NCBI RefSeq assembly: GCF_019355935.1
Contig: NZ_CP079925.1
Span: 1,240,001-1,304,000, forward strand
Direction of reading: 5' to 3'
From: Comamonas sp. Y33R10-2
GTDB lineage: Bacteria > Pseudomonadota > Gammaproteobacteria > Burkholderiales > Burkholderiaceae_C
Length of the DNA stretch: 64,000 bases
Below the pieces are notes generated by a model that was not told where the DNA came from, did not search any database, and saw only the letters and a program-made list of their open reading frames with translations. Within the stretch, counting starts at the first letter, position 1, and the number at the start of each line of letters is the position of its first letter. The position numbers and the translations under genes are program-made. Positions 43,261-52,510 of the stretch are shown here, one piece after another.

Positions 43261-43707
43261 TCATTCGTATCGATTCCTACGTTGACGATGGATGCGTAAA
43301 TCATCCGACATCGACATTTCTTTTCCGCAGCCAAAGAGAGCAACCCAGCCCGCGAAAAATGACAGAACACCACACGCCAATGCCCCTTCGATAATTTTGT
43401 CAGGGCCGACCAGTGCGTACACAAATCCGGCTGCGCACATGACTGAAATTGCTCCTATCACCAGTCTTCTAGACCAAAACCAAATAAAGGCCAGCAAATA
43501 CTCGCCACTGGAAGGGGGGTGTGTACTTTCGAGGTTGTCTTCGTAGAGTGCTTGCCAAAAAAGCCAAAAAACACATGGTGTCAGTAACGCAAGCCAAGCA
43601 AATCTTTCAGGGCCACTACGAAAGAGAAGCAGCCATAAGCCCAAGGCGACAAGCAATGCGGCGATAACAATAAGAACAAAGCGTTCAATGACCTCCCAGC
43701 GCTCCAT
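43261..43707 (-). CDS. Small multi-span membrane protein of unknown function (1)
   Basis: 148 residues from the ATG at complement 43705-43707, preferred because AGGA lies about seven bases upstream and because the longer frame (to 43860) adds an unrelated hydrophilic stretch. Four hydrophobic segments are visible: VLIVIAALLVALGLWLLLF, FAWLALLTPCVFWLFWQAL, RLVIGAISVMCAAGFVYALV and EGALACGVLSFFAGWVALF. The charged C-terminal tail is HRQRRNRYE. No family was recognised. It is the last of three small - strand membrane-protein genes lying between two tyrosine recombinase genes. Confidence 0.55.
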   Translation of the reverse strand: MERWEVIERFVLIVIAALLVALGLWLLLFRSGPERFAWLALLTPCVFWLFWQALYEDNLESTHPPSSGEYLLAFIWFWSRRLVIGAISVMCAAGFVYALVGPDKIIEGALACGVLSFFAGWVALFGCGKEMSMSDDLRIHRQRRNRYE

Positions 43708-43870
43708 TGAGTTTTCCTGTCTAGAAACAGATAAGAAATCATTGTATGCATTGGAATGCTTATTAAGAAATACGTTTGCAACGTGCACCGCACTGTATCC
43801 AGTGAACGGCCGCTGCTGGCCGCTTGCTGCTGTCGCTATCGACCCTTCTGAGACATTCAATTAGTCCACA

Positions 43871-44314
43871 TTACACAAACAACGAAGCCATAAATAGGAT
43901 CGCAACAGTGATGCCCAAAAGCCAGCTCACTGCGACCTTGACTTTGCATGCAGGAACAGGAACGACGCCCAGCAGGAGAGCGATGGCTACAGTTGCTCCG
44001 CCTTGGAGCTGGGCTCTGAGACCACGGGTGCAACTGCTACCGCTTCGTGAGCGAGAGCAGTATTCAGCGTTCCAGATGGCGTCGATGCCGGTGTATAGGG
44101 CGGCAATGGCAAGCAGTCCTATTAACCCTGAAAGAAGCCAGTCATCGCGATTCTTATGCGGGGATGGCGCCGCGAATTCTAGTTTATTCAGCGCCTCGGT
44201 TTTAAGCTTTTCTGCCTCTTCAATCTCGGCCAGAAGATTTATAGCTTTAGCTTTCTGGGCTGATTCTGGAAGATCGTTAAGACTGCGACGAGCGTCTTCA
44301 AATTCAGAGGACAT
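43871..44314 (-). CDS. Small membrane protein of unknown function (2)
   Basis: 147 residues. The N-terminal 55 residues form a charged coiled-coil-like helix (DLPESAQKAKAINLLAEIEEAEKLKTEALNKLE). It is followed by three hydrophobic spans (LLSGLIGLLAIAALYTGI, ATVAIALLLGVVPVPA, VSWLLGITVAILFMASLFV). A loop with paired cysteines (AEYCSRSRSGSSCTRG) lies between spans one and two and could form a disulfide. No family was recognised. It is on the same strand as the two neighbouring small membrane-protein genes and may share their transcript. Confidence 0.5.
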   Translation of the reverse strand: MSSEFEDARRSLNDLPESAQKAKAINLLAEIEEAEKLKTEALNKLEFAAPSPHKNRDDWLLSGLIGLLAIAALYTGIDAIWNAEYCSRSRSGSSCTRGLRAQLQGGATVAIALLLGVVPVPACKVKVAVSWLLGITVAILFMASLFV

Positions 44315-44386
44315 GTGGATTAACTAGAGCAGGTTCAGCGGCTGCCGAAGGCAGTCTGCTGAAACTATGGGTTAGGCCTTGCACGC

Positions 44387-44539
44387 TCATTTGAAAAAAT
44401 GACGGACAACGCCAAAAGCAAAGAGCCCAAGAAGCACAAAGATGAAAATCTTGAATGGCAGACTACTCGGCTTTCCTGCACCCGATTTCTCCAAGAACTC
44501 TTTCCAGAGTTCATTAATCAATTCACTTCTGGTCTTCAT
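44387..44539 (-). CDS. 50-residue single-span membrane protein
   Basis: Too short for ordinary gene calling, but well formed. An ATG (complement 44537-44539) lies four bases after a TAGGT ribosome-binding-like sequence. A charged amphipathic N-terminus (KTRSELINELWKEFLEKS) is followed by one hydrophobic span (FKIFIFVLLGLFAFGVV) and a basic end (RHFFK). It lies upstream of the other two small membrane-protein genes on the - strand. Its function is unknown. Confidence 0.45.
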   Translation of the reverse strand: MKTRSELINELWKEFLEKSGAGKPSSLPFKIFIFVLLGLFAFGVVRHFFK

Positions 44540-44855
44540 GTTACCTAACTAGATTCAGATGGCAGGGAAATAGGCTCATCGTTCTTATGAAACTGAATCT
44601 ATCTGCAATTCCAAGAGTGAGCAATCACAAGTAAAACTTTTAGGAAAATCTAAAAATTTCGAGATTGGAGCTTGTTGCAAGTAGTCCGAACACCAATGAT
44701 GGAATGACCGCTCTTGGCCGGGATCGGCAGTTCAAAAATACGCCAGTTAGCAGCCGTTCACCAGAGAATTTATACAGGTGCAGTACGGCCAGTGCATCGA
44801 CTTCCTGGCCAATTAAGCGCATTTTTGTTCTCCCTCAACTCGATGGGAGTCCATC

Positions 44856-45479
44856 ATGGAATCCGTAGCCAACGCCATCCATCGCGAGCCGTGGAACAAG
44901 GGAAAAATTGTGGGGCAAAAGGCTCCATTCAAGGTCAAAGACATCTGGGCGCTTCGTGTACGTCTGCAGATGGAGCACCGAATCCGCGAACTTGCGCTTT
45001 TCAACCTAGGCATCGACAGCAAATTGCGGGGCTGCGACCTCGTAGCATTGAAGGTCAGCGACGTGTGCCACGGTAATCAGTTGGCGACACGTGCAATCGT
45101 TATGCAGAATAAAACTCAGCGCCCCGTGCAGTTTGAAATCACATCAACGACACGAGATGCCCTTCAAGCGTGGATCAAGCATGCAGGACTGAAATCCGAT
45201 AGCTTTTTGTTCCCCAGTCGGATCCACAACTCTCCTCATCTGGGAACTCGCCAATATGCCCGCATCCTGGGACATTGGGTGGAGGAATTGGGTCTGGAGC
45301 GGGCCAGCTACGGCACCCATTCGATGCGACGAACAAAGGCCACGCTGATCTATCGACGAACCAAGAACCTACGAGCCGTTCAGTTACTGCTTGGGCATTC
45401 CAAACTGGAGTCGACCGTCCGATATCTCGGCATAGAGGTTGACGATGCGTTGGAGATTTCCGAACAAACCGAGATCTGA
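44856..45479 (+). CDS. Small tyrosine recombinase/integrase
   Basis: 207 residues. All six catalytic positions of tyrosine recombinases are present: Arg58 (KLRGCDL), Lys86 (QNKTQRP), His155 and Arg158 (HSMRRT), His181 (LLGHSKL) and Tyr190 (RYLG). The N-terminal core-binding domain is reduced to about 40 residues, as in compact plasmid-borne members. It should catalyse site-specific recombination, such as dimer resolution or integration of the surrounding module. It is separated from the parB-recombinase genes by three - strand genes. An imperfect hairpin follows its stop at 45492-45527. Confidence 0.9.
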   Translation: MESVANAIHREPWNKGKIVGQKAPFKVKDIWALRVRLQMEHRIRELALFNLGIDSKLRGCDLVALKVSDVCHGNQLATRAIVMQNKTQRPVQFEITSTTRDALQAWIKHAGLKSDSFLFPSRIHNSPHLGTRQYARILGHWVEELGLERASYGTHSMRRTKATLIYRRTKNLRAVQLLLGHSKLESTVRYLGIEVDDALEISEQTEI

Positions 45480-45491
45480 ATCATGCTTACG

Positions 45492-45527
45492 GTCGTGCTG
45501 CCTTTGTCTGGGACAAGGCGGCACGAC
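45492..45527. terminator. Hairpin after the integrase gene
   Basis: GTCGTGCTGCCTTTGTC (45492-45508) pairs with GACAAGGCGGCACGAC (45512-45527) with one mismatch and one bulge. It lies 12 bp after the integrase stop. No T run follows, so termination is likely but not certain. 45528-45663 has no gene. Confidence 0.6.
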
Positions 45528-45663
45528 TTGTTCGGCTGCTTTACGGCGAAGGCCTGGAATGAATCACTCGGCCAGAAACAGCCGTTAAACAGCGTTCCAG
45601 CACTTAAGACTGATGCCTGAAAGAGCTAACTTTCAAGCGCCATGCCAATTACTTAGCGACAAG

Positions 45664-46395
45664 CTACAGACAAGCCGTAGGCCGCACCACGATCTCGCTA
45701 GTGTCCACATCGGCGGGCTGCGAAATCACGTGGGCGATGGCATTTGCGATAGCCTCTGGCTTTAGAGCAATCTGCCGGTAGCTTTGCATCAGCTGCGCTG
45801 TGGCGGCATCGGTGATGTGATTGGCCAGCTCCGACTCCACCACACCGGGGTAAACACAGGTCACACGCAGCTTGTCGTTCTCTTGTCGCAAGCCGTCTGA
45901 GATGGCACGCACCGCGTACTTGGTGGCGCAATACACAGCAGCTGTAGGCACCACGCTCAAACCACCGATGGAGGACACATTGATGATCTGTCCATACCCC
46001 TGCTCATTCATCGCAGGCAGCACGGCGGCAACACCATACAGAACACCTCTGATATTCACATCGATCATGCGGTCCCACTCATCGATCTTGAGTGCATTCA
46101 TGGGTGACAGTGGCATAACCCCTGCATTGTTGATGAGCACATCGATGCGCCCAAATGCAGACAAAGCCTCGCTCACAAAACGCTGCGTGTCTTCGCGCGA
46201 AGTAACGTCCAGACTTTGGAAGCGGGCTGTACCACCTGTGTTAACGATGGCAGATGCCAATGCCTGCAGCCGTTCCGTGCGACGCGCACCGAGCATGACT
46301 GCATGGCCTGCCTGGGCTAGTACTTTGGCCGTGGCTTCGCCAATGCCGCTGCTGGCACCGGTGATCAGAATGACTTTTTGAGTTTGAGCTGGCAT
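45664..46395 (-). CDS. Short-chain dehydrogenase/reductase (SDR)
   Basis: 243 residues with AAGGAGA upstream of the ATG. Classical SDR motifs: the dinucleotide-binding TGASSGIG (12-19), NNAG (89-92), the catalytic Ser in NVSSIGG (about 141-142), Tyr155 and Lys159 (YCATK), and the PGVV loop after the active site. An Arg-rich GARRTERL after the second strand suggests NADP(H). It is divergent from an AraC-family regulator across about 180 bp, an arrangement seen for aldehyde and electrophile detoxification genes controlled by their neighbour. The substrate is unknown. Confidence 0.93.
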   Translation of the reverse strand: MPAQTQKVILITGASSGIGEATAKVLAQAGHAVMLGARRTERLQALASAIVNTGGTARFQSLDVTSREDTQRFVSEALSAFGRIDVLINNAGVMPLSPMNALKIDEWDRMIDVNIRGVLYGVAAVLPAMNEQGYGQIINVSSIGGLSVVPTAAVYCATKYAVRAISDGLRQENDKLRVTCVYPGVVESELANHITDAATAQLMQSYRQIALKPEAIANAIAHVISQPADVDTSEIVVRPTACL

Positions 46396-46575
46396 GGTGT
46401 TTCTCCTTTATGTCGCATGAAATTTCAGTGTTTCGATGCTATGGAGAAGTCTTACAAAAGAGCAGATGCAATGCTCTGCCATGCTTGCCTAATCCTGTTT
46501 TCAGACGCTATGTTCTGACGATTCACGCATTAGACCCGGATACGATGGCCGCATCTTTGCAAGTTGGAGCGTTGT
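46396..46575. promoter_or_regulatory. Divergent promoter region of SDR and AraC genes
   Basis: About 180 bp between the two divergent starts. It should contain both promoters and the AraC-type operator, but no exact direct repeat was identified by eye. Confidence 0.45.
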
Positions 46576-47529
46576 GTGACACCTGCTGAATGTGAACAGC
46601 GCATGGGCGATCTGCTGCGCCTTCTCGCACCTCATGAGGGCTATACCCAATCACGACTCAACGGTGTACGTTTTCTACGTTGCAATCAGCCTGTGGCGCG
46701 TACACCGGTGCTGTACGAACCCAGCATCGTCATCGTCTGCCAGGGCTCCAAGCGTGGCTACCTCGATGGGCAGGTCTATCTGTATGACTCGCAGCACTAC
46801 CTGGTGCTCTCGGTGCCATTGCCTTTTTCATCTGAGACCGACGCCACGGCTAAGCAACCCATGTTGGCGGTTTCCATTCGTCTTGATATGACTTTGGTGG
46901 CAGAACTACTCATCTCGCTGGCTGAAGAAGGTCCGCCGGTGCCAGCGCTGGCACCGCTCGTGGGCATCGTGTCTACGCCGCTGGACCACTATCTGCAGCA
47001 GGTGACATTGAGGCTACTCGAAGCTCTAGCTTCTCCTTTGGAAGCTAAGGTGCTGGCCCCGGCCATTGTGCGGGAGATGCACTTTCGCGTCCTGCTCGGT
47101 GAACAAGGCTCAGTAATTCGATCTGCCCTAAGCTTGCAAGGACATTTCGGGCGAATTGCGCGGGCGCTACGGCGTATCCATGCCCACTATGCACAGCCGT
47201 TGAATGTTGGCGGCCTGGCCCATGACGCCGATTTAAGCGTAGCGGCATTTCACAACCACTTCAAAGCATTGACACGTACAACGCCCATTCAATACATCAA
47301 GTCGATCCGCTTGCACCAAGCCCGCTTGATGATGATCCGCGACAGGCAAACCGCTGCCGCAGCGGCAGCCCGCGTGGGCTATGAAAGCCCATCCCAGTTC
47401 AGCCGAGAATTCAAACGCTTTTTTGGACGTAGCCCCGCAGAGGAAGCTAGGTGCATGGCCGAGCTATTTGCCTTGCTTCCCGCCACACAGGAAACTGACG
47501 TAGGGCAAATGATGCGCGTGCAATTTTGA
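46576..47529 (+). CDS. AraC-family transcriptional regulator
   Basis: 317 residues from the GTG at 46576, chosen because GGAG lies six bases upstream (46566-46569); a TTG at 46564 would overlap that site. The N-terminal AraC_N domain (VLYEPSIVIVCQGSKRGYLDGQVYLYDSQHYLVLSVPLPF) resembles that of YqhC-like regulators. The C-terminal double helix-turn-helix reads LNVGGLAHDADLSVAAFHNHFKALTRTTPIQYIKSIRLHQARLMM and ARVGYESPSQFSREFKRFFGRSP. It probably activates the divergent SDR gene in response to an aldehyde or similar effector. 47530-47703 has no gene. Confidence 0.9.
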   Translation: MTPAECEQRMGDLLRLLAPHEGYTQSRLNGVRFLRCNQPVARTPVLYEPSIVIVCQGSKRGYLDGQVYLYDSQHYLVLSVPLPFSSETDATAKQPMLAVSIRLDMTLVAELLISLAEEGPPVPALAPLVGIVSTPLDHYLQQVTLRLLEALASPLEAKVLAPAIVREMHFRVLLGEQGSVIRSALSLQGHFGRIARALRRIHAHYAQPLNVGGLAHDADLSVAAFHNHFKALTRTTPIQYIKSIRLHQARLMMIRDRQTAAAAAARVGYESPSQFSREFKRFFGRSPAEEARCMAELFALLPATQETDVGQMMRVQF

Positions 47530-47703
47530 CAAGTACCTAGAACAAGAGTGCTCAGTAGTTGGACTTATGAATGCTGAGATGGAATTGCTGCTTAGGGTCG
47601 AACAGCGACAGCCGCAACCGGCTGCAGTTTCAATTGCTTGAAGCATTGTTCAGTTCAGTGTTGGATACGGACGAAATATTGAGTGCCTTAAACAAAGGTG
47701 CAT

Positions 47704-48402
47704 CTAGCTAAGCACTAATCGGTACCCCACTTGCAGCTCAGTGACTAAATAAATCGGTTGGGCTGGATTGGCTTCAACTTTTTGGCGTAAATTGGCCATG
47801 TGCACCCGAAGATAATGCTGGCGATCCAGATATTCAGGTCCCCACACCTTCAATAGCAACTGTCGGTGGGTTAGCACACGGCCCTGAGCTGCGATCAGAG
47901 CAGATAGCAGACGAAATTCGATGGGTGTGAGGTGGATGGCAGCATCATTGCGCCTTACTTCGTGGCTAGCCAGATCCACGGTGACGTCACCAAAACATAC
48001 GCGGCTGCCGGGCTTTTCAGCTGATGCTGATTGCTGGCTGCGGCGCAGCATCACGCGCAGACGCGCTAAAAGCTCAGGAATGCCAAAGGGCTTGCTCAGG
48101 TAGTCATCGGCTCCGGCATCGAGCGCAGCAACCTTTTCCTCTTCACGCTCACGCGCTGACAACACCAAGATTGGCAATTGGCTCCAGCCACGTAGCTCGG
48201 CAATCACACTTTTTCCATCTCCATCGGGCAGCCCTAAGTCCAGCACGATGGCATCAGGCTGGCGGCTTGCCGCTTCAATCAAGCCGCGCTTGGCCGTGTC
48301 TGCTTCACAGACATGCCAGCCTTCATCTTCCAATGCCAAGCGCACGAAGCGTCGGATGTTGGCATCGTCTTCAATTAGCAAAATACGAGGAGAAGAAGTC
48401 AT
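47704..48402 (-). CDS. kdpE: KdpE response regulator
   Basis: 232 residues of the OmpR/PhoB type. The receiver domain has the acidic pair EDD near the start (11-13), phospho-acceptor Asp55 (VLDLGLPDGDG) and Lys near SKPFG. The winged-helix DNA-binding domain contains LTPIEFRLLSALIAAQGRVLTHRQLLLKVWG and HYLRVHMANLRQKVE. Phosphorylated by KdpD, it activates transcription of the kdp structural genes when potassium is scarce or turgor falls. It starts 35 bp after kdpD stops on the same strand and is the last gene of the locus. Confidence 0.95.
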   Translation of the reverse strand: MTSSPRILLIEDDANIRRFVRLALEDEGWHVCEADTAKRGLIEAASRQPDAIVLDLGLPDGDGKSVIAELRGWSQLPILVLSAREREEEKVAALDAGADDYLSKPFGIPELLARLRVMLRRSQQSASAEKPGSRVCFGDVTVDLASHEVRRNDAAIHLTPIEFRLLSALIAAQGRVLTHRQLLLKVWGPEYLDRQHYLRVHMANLRQKVEANPAQPIYLVTELQVGYRLVLS

Positions 48403-48437
48403 ATCTCAAGAAACACTACAAGTATGGGTTGCCGTTA

Positions 48438-51128
48438 TCAGGCGTCTAGGGTGGGTTGCTCTGGCACCGGCAAGTGAATCGTAAACAGCGTGCCCGGCCC
48501 GGGCTGTGCGGCAGTTGCCCGCAAGCTACCGTTATGGGCCTCAACTATTCGCTGCGCAAGGGCCAGTCCAAGGCCCATGCCCGTCACGGTGGATTCAGCT
48601 TCGCCCCGAGTGAAGGGCTCAAACAATTGTTCAAGCGGCACGTGCCCGGGCAAGCCTGGCCCTGCATCTTCCACACACAGCAGGCAATCCTTTCCATCGT
48701 TCTGGGCCTTCACGGTGATAGCCGTTCCGGCAGGTGTGTACTTGATAGCGTTATCTAGCAAATTGACCAGCACACGCTCCATTAGCATTGCATCGATGTG
48801 CAGCAAGGGAAGATCCGCCGGCAATTCGGTGCGCACCACATGGCTCGTTAAACGCTCCTGCATCTGGCGCAAAGCGCTGCCCACCAGCTCATCCACAGGC
48901 AACCATTCGCGTTTCAAATGCACCCCACCTTGCTGCAGGCGTGCCATGGCTAAAAGATTTTCAACCAGCTGCTGCATAGCTTGGGCTTGATTGCGAATTT
49001 GCATCAACATGTCCTGCGCAGCACCGGGTTGTGTATGAGGTAAGCCGGCCTGCGCTGCGCCCAAAATGCTGGTCAGCGGCGTTCGCAAATCGTGTGACAC
49101 GGCCGACAGCAAGGTATTGCGCATGCGCTCGCCTTCCATCGCTACCTGAGTTTGTTGGGCGACTTCCACAAAGTGCACACGCTCTAGCGCCAGTGCAATT
49201 TGGCTGGCGCAGGCGTCGAGCAGGCGGCGCTCTTCGGGTACGCGCAGTCGCAGGGGAGCGCGCATGTGCAGTGTCAGTACGCCGCGGACCCTGACCGGCG
49301 CCATCAGTGGCACGTAAAGTGCATGTGCTGCGCTCAACGTGTCAGTGCCGTGGCCGGCCATCTGACCGTGCTCGATGCACCACAGCGCCACACTCGTATC
49401 AATGGCACCTTCGCTGCCACGGGCGATGTGCAGTTGCTCATCACTGTCTGGCAGCAGCAAGCCCGCTTGCGCATCAAATACGCCTGAAATGGTAGTCAGC
49501 GCAATTTGCTGGACCTGATTTTGCGTCAGTGCCCCTGACAAATCGCGCGCCAGCCGTGCCAAGGCCCCGGCGCGGCGTTCGCGCTCTGCCGCTACCCGGG
49601 CTTCATGGCGCAGTCGGGCCATCAATTGGCCACAGACCAAGGCCACACCCAGCATCAGGCAGAAGGTGAAGATGTACTGTGTGTCGTTCACACTAAAAGA
49701 GTTGCGCGGCGGCACGAAGTAGAAATCGAACAGCAGCACGGAAAGTAGCGCCGCCCAAGCCCCCGGCCCGCGTCCCCAGCGCAGAGACGATAGCACCACA
49801 ACCAGCAAGAACAACATGACTACGTTGGCGGGGTCAAACACCTCCAGCAGCACTTCGGCCAATCCTGTCGCCGCAAAGCAGGCCAGCGTGACGCCAAAAT
49901 AGCCACGCCAAGAAAACCCACGACTTGCACTGGCGGGCGCTGCAGAAGCGCTCTCACTTTTGGCGCTGTGAACAGACAGCACCAACACGTCTAGTCCCGG
50001 ATTGAGTAACGCAATCTCTTCGGGCAAGCTAGGTCGTCTCCAAGGCATCCAGCGATTGAAGCGTTGCTGAACACGGGCCAGCACCAAATGGCTGGCATTG
50101 CGCTCGCGGGCATAGTCCACCAGTGCTTGCGCCACATTGGCGCCGGGAATGGTGGCGGTATCGGCTCCCAGTCGTGCCGCCAGCGCCAGCGTTTTGAGAA
50201 CAGCTTCTTGGGCCAGGCGTGGACGGTGCTGTCTTTGGGGAGCGTCGACGTACACGACCACCCATTCGGCCTCCAGCCGCCGCGCCAGCCGGGCTACTTG
50301 ACGCACCAGTGCATCATCACCGGCCCGCCCACCAATGCCTACCAGCAAACGCTCTCGGGTAGGCCATACCTCCCCAATCGAGCGCTCGCGCCGGTAGTCG
50401 CGCATGTCCTCGTCCACGCGGTCGGCTGTGCGTCGCAGTGCTAATTCGCGCAGCGCCAGCAGATTGCCTAAGCGGAAGAAATTTCGCGAGGCGCGCTCTG
50501 CTTGCTCTAGCGGGTAGACCTTGCCGGCCCGCAAACGTTTGAGCAATTCTTCTGGAGGAATGTCCACCACGATGACCTCATCGGCATCGTCAAAAATATG
50601 GTCAGGCACGGTCTCGTGCACCTGAATGCCCACAATGGAGCTGACCACATCGTTGAGGCTTTCTAAGTGCTGCACATTGAGCGTGGTCCACACGTCAATG
50701 CCCGCATCGAGCAGCTCCTGCACATCCTGCCAGCGCTTGGGGTGGCGTGAGCCGGCCACATTGCTGTGCGCCAGCTCGTCAAGGAGCAGCACATCCGGAT
50801 GGCGCGCCAGTGCTGCGTCCAGATCAAACTCTGGCAGTTGCTTGCCTTGATAGGCCATGCTGCGCCGGGGCAGCAGCTCTAGCCCATGCAGTTGCAGCTC
50901 GGTCTCGGAGCGGCCATGCGTTTCTGCCAAGCCCACCAAGACCGAGCGCCCCGATTGGCGCTCGCGCTGTGCGGCTGCCAGCATGGCGTAGGTTTTGCCC
51001 ACGCCCGCGTTGGAGCCAAAGTAAATGCGCAGCTTGCCCAACTGGGCCTGTTGATGCTCGGCTTGCAACTGGGCCACCAGCGCATCTGGATCGGGGCGCG
51101 GGGCTATCGGGACGGTGTGGCTTGGCAT
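48438..51128 (-). CDS. kdpD: KdpD sensor histidine kinase
   Basis: 896 residues, full length. The N-terminal KdpD domain has a Walker A AGVGKT (41-46) and LLLDELAHSN. A universal-stress-like domain spans about 255-385. Four transmembrane segments lie at about 408-505 (GYFGVTLACFAATGLAEVLL, VVMLFLLVVVLSSL, WAALLSVLLFDFYFV, IFTFCLMLGVALVCG), followed by a GAF-like region. The HisKA box has phospho-acceptor His679 (SHDLRTPLTSIL), and an HATPase with N, G1 and G2 boxes ends the protein. It senses potassium and ionic state at the inner membrane and controls KdpE. An outer-membrane protein gene separates it from kdpB. Confidence 0.96.
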   Translation of the reverse strand: MPSHTVPIAPRPDPDALVAQLQAEHQQAQLGKLRIYFGSNAGVGKTYAMLAAAQRERQSGRSVLVGLAETHGRSETELQLHGLELLPRRSMAYQGKQLPEFDLDAALARHPDVLLLDELAHSNVAGSRHPKRWQDVQELLDAGIDVWTTLNVQHLESLNDVVSSIVGIQVHETVPDHIFDDADEVIVVDIPPEELLKRLRAGKVYPLEQAERASRNFFRLGNLLALRELALRRTADRVDEDMRDYRRERSIGEVWPTRERLLVGIGGRAGDDALVRQVARLARRLEAEWVVVYVDAPQRQHRPRLAQEAVLKTLALAARLGADTATIPGANVAQALVDYARERNASHLVLARVQQRFNRWMPWRRPSLPEEIALLNPGLDVLVLSVHSAKSESASAAPASASRGFSWRGYFGVTLACFAATGLAEVLLEVFDPANVVMLFLLVVVLSSLRWGRGPGAWAALLSVLLFDFYFVPPRNSFSVNDTQYIFTFCLMLGVALVCGQLMARLRHEARVAAERERRAGALARLARDLSGALTQNQVQQIALTTISGVFDAQAGLLLPDSDEQLHIARGSEGAIDTSVALWCIEHGQMAGHGTDTLSAAHALYVPLMAPVRVRGVLTLHMRAPLRLRVPEERRLLDACASQIALALERVHFVEVAQQTQVAMEGERMRNTLLSAVSHDLRTPLTSILGAAQAGLPHTQPGAAQDMLMQIRNQAQAMQQLVENLLAMARLQQGGVHLKREWLPVDELVGSALRQMQERLTSHVVRTELPADLPLLHIDAMLMERVLVNLLDNAIKYTPAGTAITVKAQNDGKDCLLCVEDAGPGLPGHVPLEQLFEPFTRGEAESTVTGMGLGLALAQRIVEAHNGSLRATAAQPGPGTLFTIHLPVPEQPTLDA

Positions 51129-51167
51129 GGGTGTCTCAGCGTATCACTCTCGCGTGGTTCAACGCGG

Positions 51168-52196
51168 TCAAAAGGCGGCGCTCAGGCCAAAAACCCAGCC
51201 GCTGCGACCGAGGCTGCGCATGCGCCCTTGGCTATTCATGGCGCTGTAATAGTGGGCGTCGGCCGATGTGCCCAGCCATGCGGCAGAGGCCGTCCAGATG
51301 CCCCAGGTTTTGGCTAAAGACACGCGCCAATCGGCATAAGAGACATCGCTGTAATTGCGCACATGGGTATAGCCCGCATGCACACCCAGTGTGGCCCAGT
51401 CGCCCAGCGCCTGCTGGTAGTTCCAATCCAGATACTGGCTGCCACGGCTGCTGCCTGCAGGGGTTAAAGCGCTGGCAAAAGCAGAACCTGCCGTGCTGTC
51501 ACGCAGACCGAAATAGGGGGTGAGTGCGATCGACCATTTAGCGCTGAAGCCACCGAGGGTGGCGCCTACGTAAGCCTCTGTGGTGTCAAAGCGCTCAGTG
51601 CCGCCTTGCGCAGTGCCAAGGCGCGCACCGGGGTAGCGGTAGTGCAGCAAGCCGGTGTCCAGTTGCCAGTCGGGCGCCACTTCGCCGCGCCAGCCGCCAT
51701 AAATGTCGTGCTCCAAACTTTGGCCTTGCGGATAGCTGTTGGTGGAGACATTGGACAGCCACGTTCCCACATACAGGCCATGTGGTAAAGCCATCTCCAC
51801 CCCGCCTTGCAGAGCCGCGCCGCGCCAAGTTTGAGAAATGCCGCGAAAGCGGTAATCGGTCATCAAAGCCAAGCTACCACTGAGCGGGCTTTTTGATACC
51901 TTCGGTGACGGCGTGGGCGTGGGCGCCAGTATTGGCGCTGCGGCTTGCTCTGACGTGTCTGCCTGAGCAACTGGGGTGAATTGCTCTGCAGAAAATACTT
52001 CTGCTACAGAAGAAGTAGCTACAGGTGAGCTTTGTGCCTGCGCCAGAGCCATATTGGGCATGAAAAAAGGTGTGGCCAGTGTGCAGCCTAGCAAGCTCAA
52101 CTTGGAGGGGATGGAGCGTAAGAAAGCCGAAGAGGTGATCGAGGACGTGGCCGAGGTAGGCGTTGACGTTGACGTTGACGTAGAGATCGAGGACAT
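51168..52196 (-). CDS. TIGR02001-type outer membrane protein
   Basis: About 342 residues from the ATG at complement 52194-52196; an earlier start (to 52262) has no support. The first 30 residues are an unusual Ser/Thr-rich run encoded by six-base repeats. A signal-peptide-like segment (SLLGCTLATPFFMPNMALAQA) follows. The conserved entry LALMTDYRFRGISQTWRGAALQGGVE belongs to a family of presumed outer-membrane beta-barrels, and GLRDSTAGS, LDWNYQQALG and the C-terminal Phe (FGLSAAF) fit a barrel. It lies between kdpB and kdpD on the same strand, so it may be co-transcribed and expressed under potassium limitation. Its role there is unknown. Confidence 0.65.
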   Translation of the reverse strand: MSSISTSTSTSTPTSATSSITSSAFLRSIPSKLSLLGCTLATPFFMPNMALAQAQSSPVATSSVAEVFSAEQFTPVAQADTSEQAAAPILAPTPTPSPKVSKSPLSGSLALMTDYRFRGISQTWRGAALQGGVEMALPHGLYVGTWLSNVSTNSYPQGQSLEHDIYGGWRGEVAPDWQLDTGLLHYRYPGARLGTAQGGTERFDTTEAYVGATLGGFSAKWSIALTPYFGLRDSTAGSAFASALTPAGSSRGSQYLDWNYQQALGDWATLGVHAGYTHVRNYSDVSYADWRVSLAKTWGIWTASAAWLGTSADAHYYSAMNSQGRMRSLGRSGWVFGLSAAF

Positions 52197-52462
52197 AGTG
52201 AGATCAGTGACAAAGAAAAACGCTTTCCCGCCCCGCGCAGCCATTGCGCGCTGGGGTGACAAAACGAACAGGGAATAAGAAGCTCGGGAGTGCAGGTCTA
52301 GGGGCTACTGGGCAGCAGACCCACTGCACCAACGCGCAGCTAGGGATGAGACAAGGCGCCACACCACAGACAGTACGAAGGATGGTGAGTGAATACGTAC
52401 AGATAAGGCATAGCGCTATGGCGAAAAACTAAAGCGCAAAGTCTCAGGTGAGGTACCTTTTA

Positions 52463-52487
52463 GGTGGCCGCTTTTCAGGCAGCCACC
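52463..52487 (-). terminator. Weak hairpin after kdpB
   Basis: GGTGGCCGC (52463-52471) and GCAGCCACC (52479-52487) form an imperfect stem just downstream of the kdpB stop on the - strand. It may reduce read-through into the outer-membrane protein and kdpDE genes. Confidence 0.4.
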
Positions 52488-52510
52488 CATCCGGCTGGTG
52501 ATCCGCCGAG

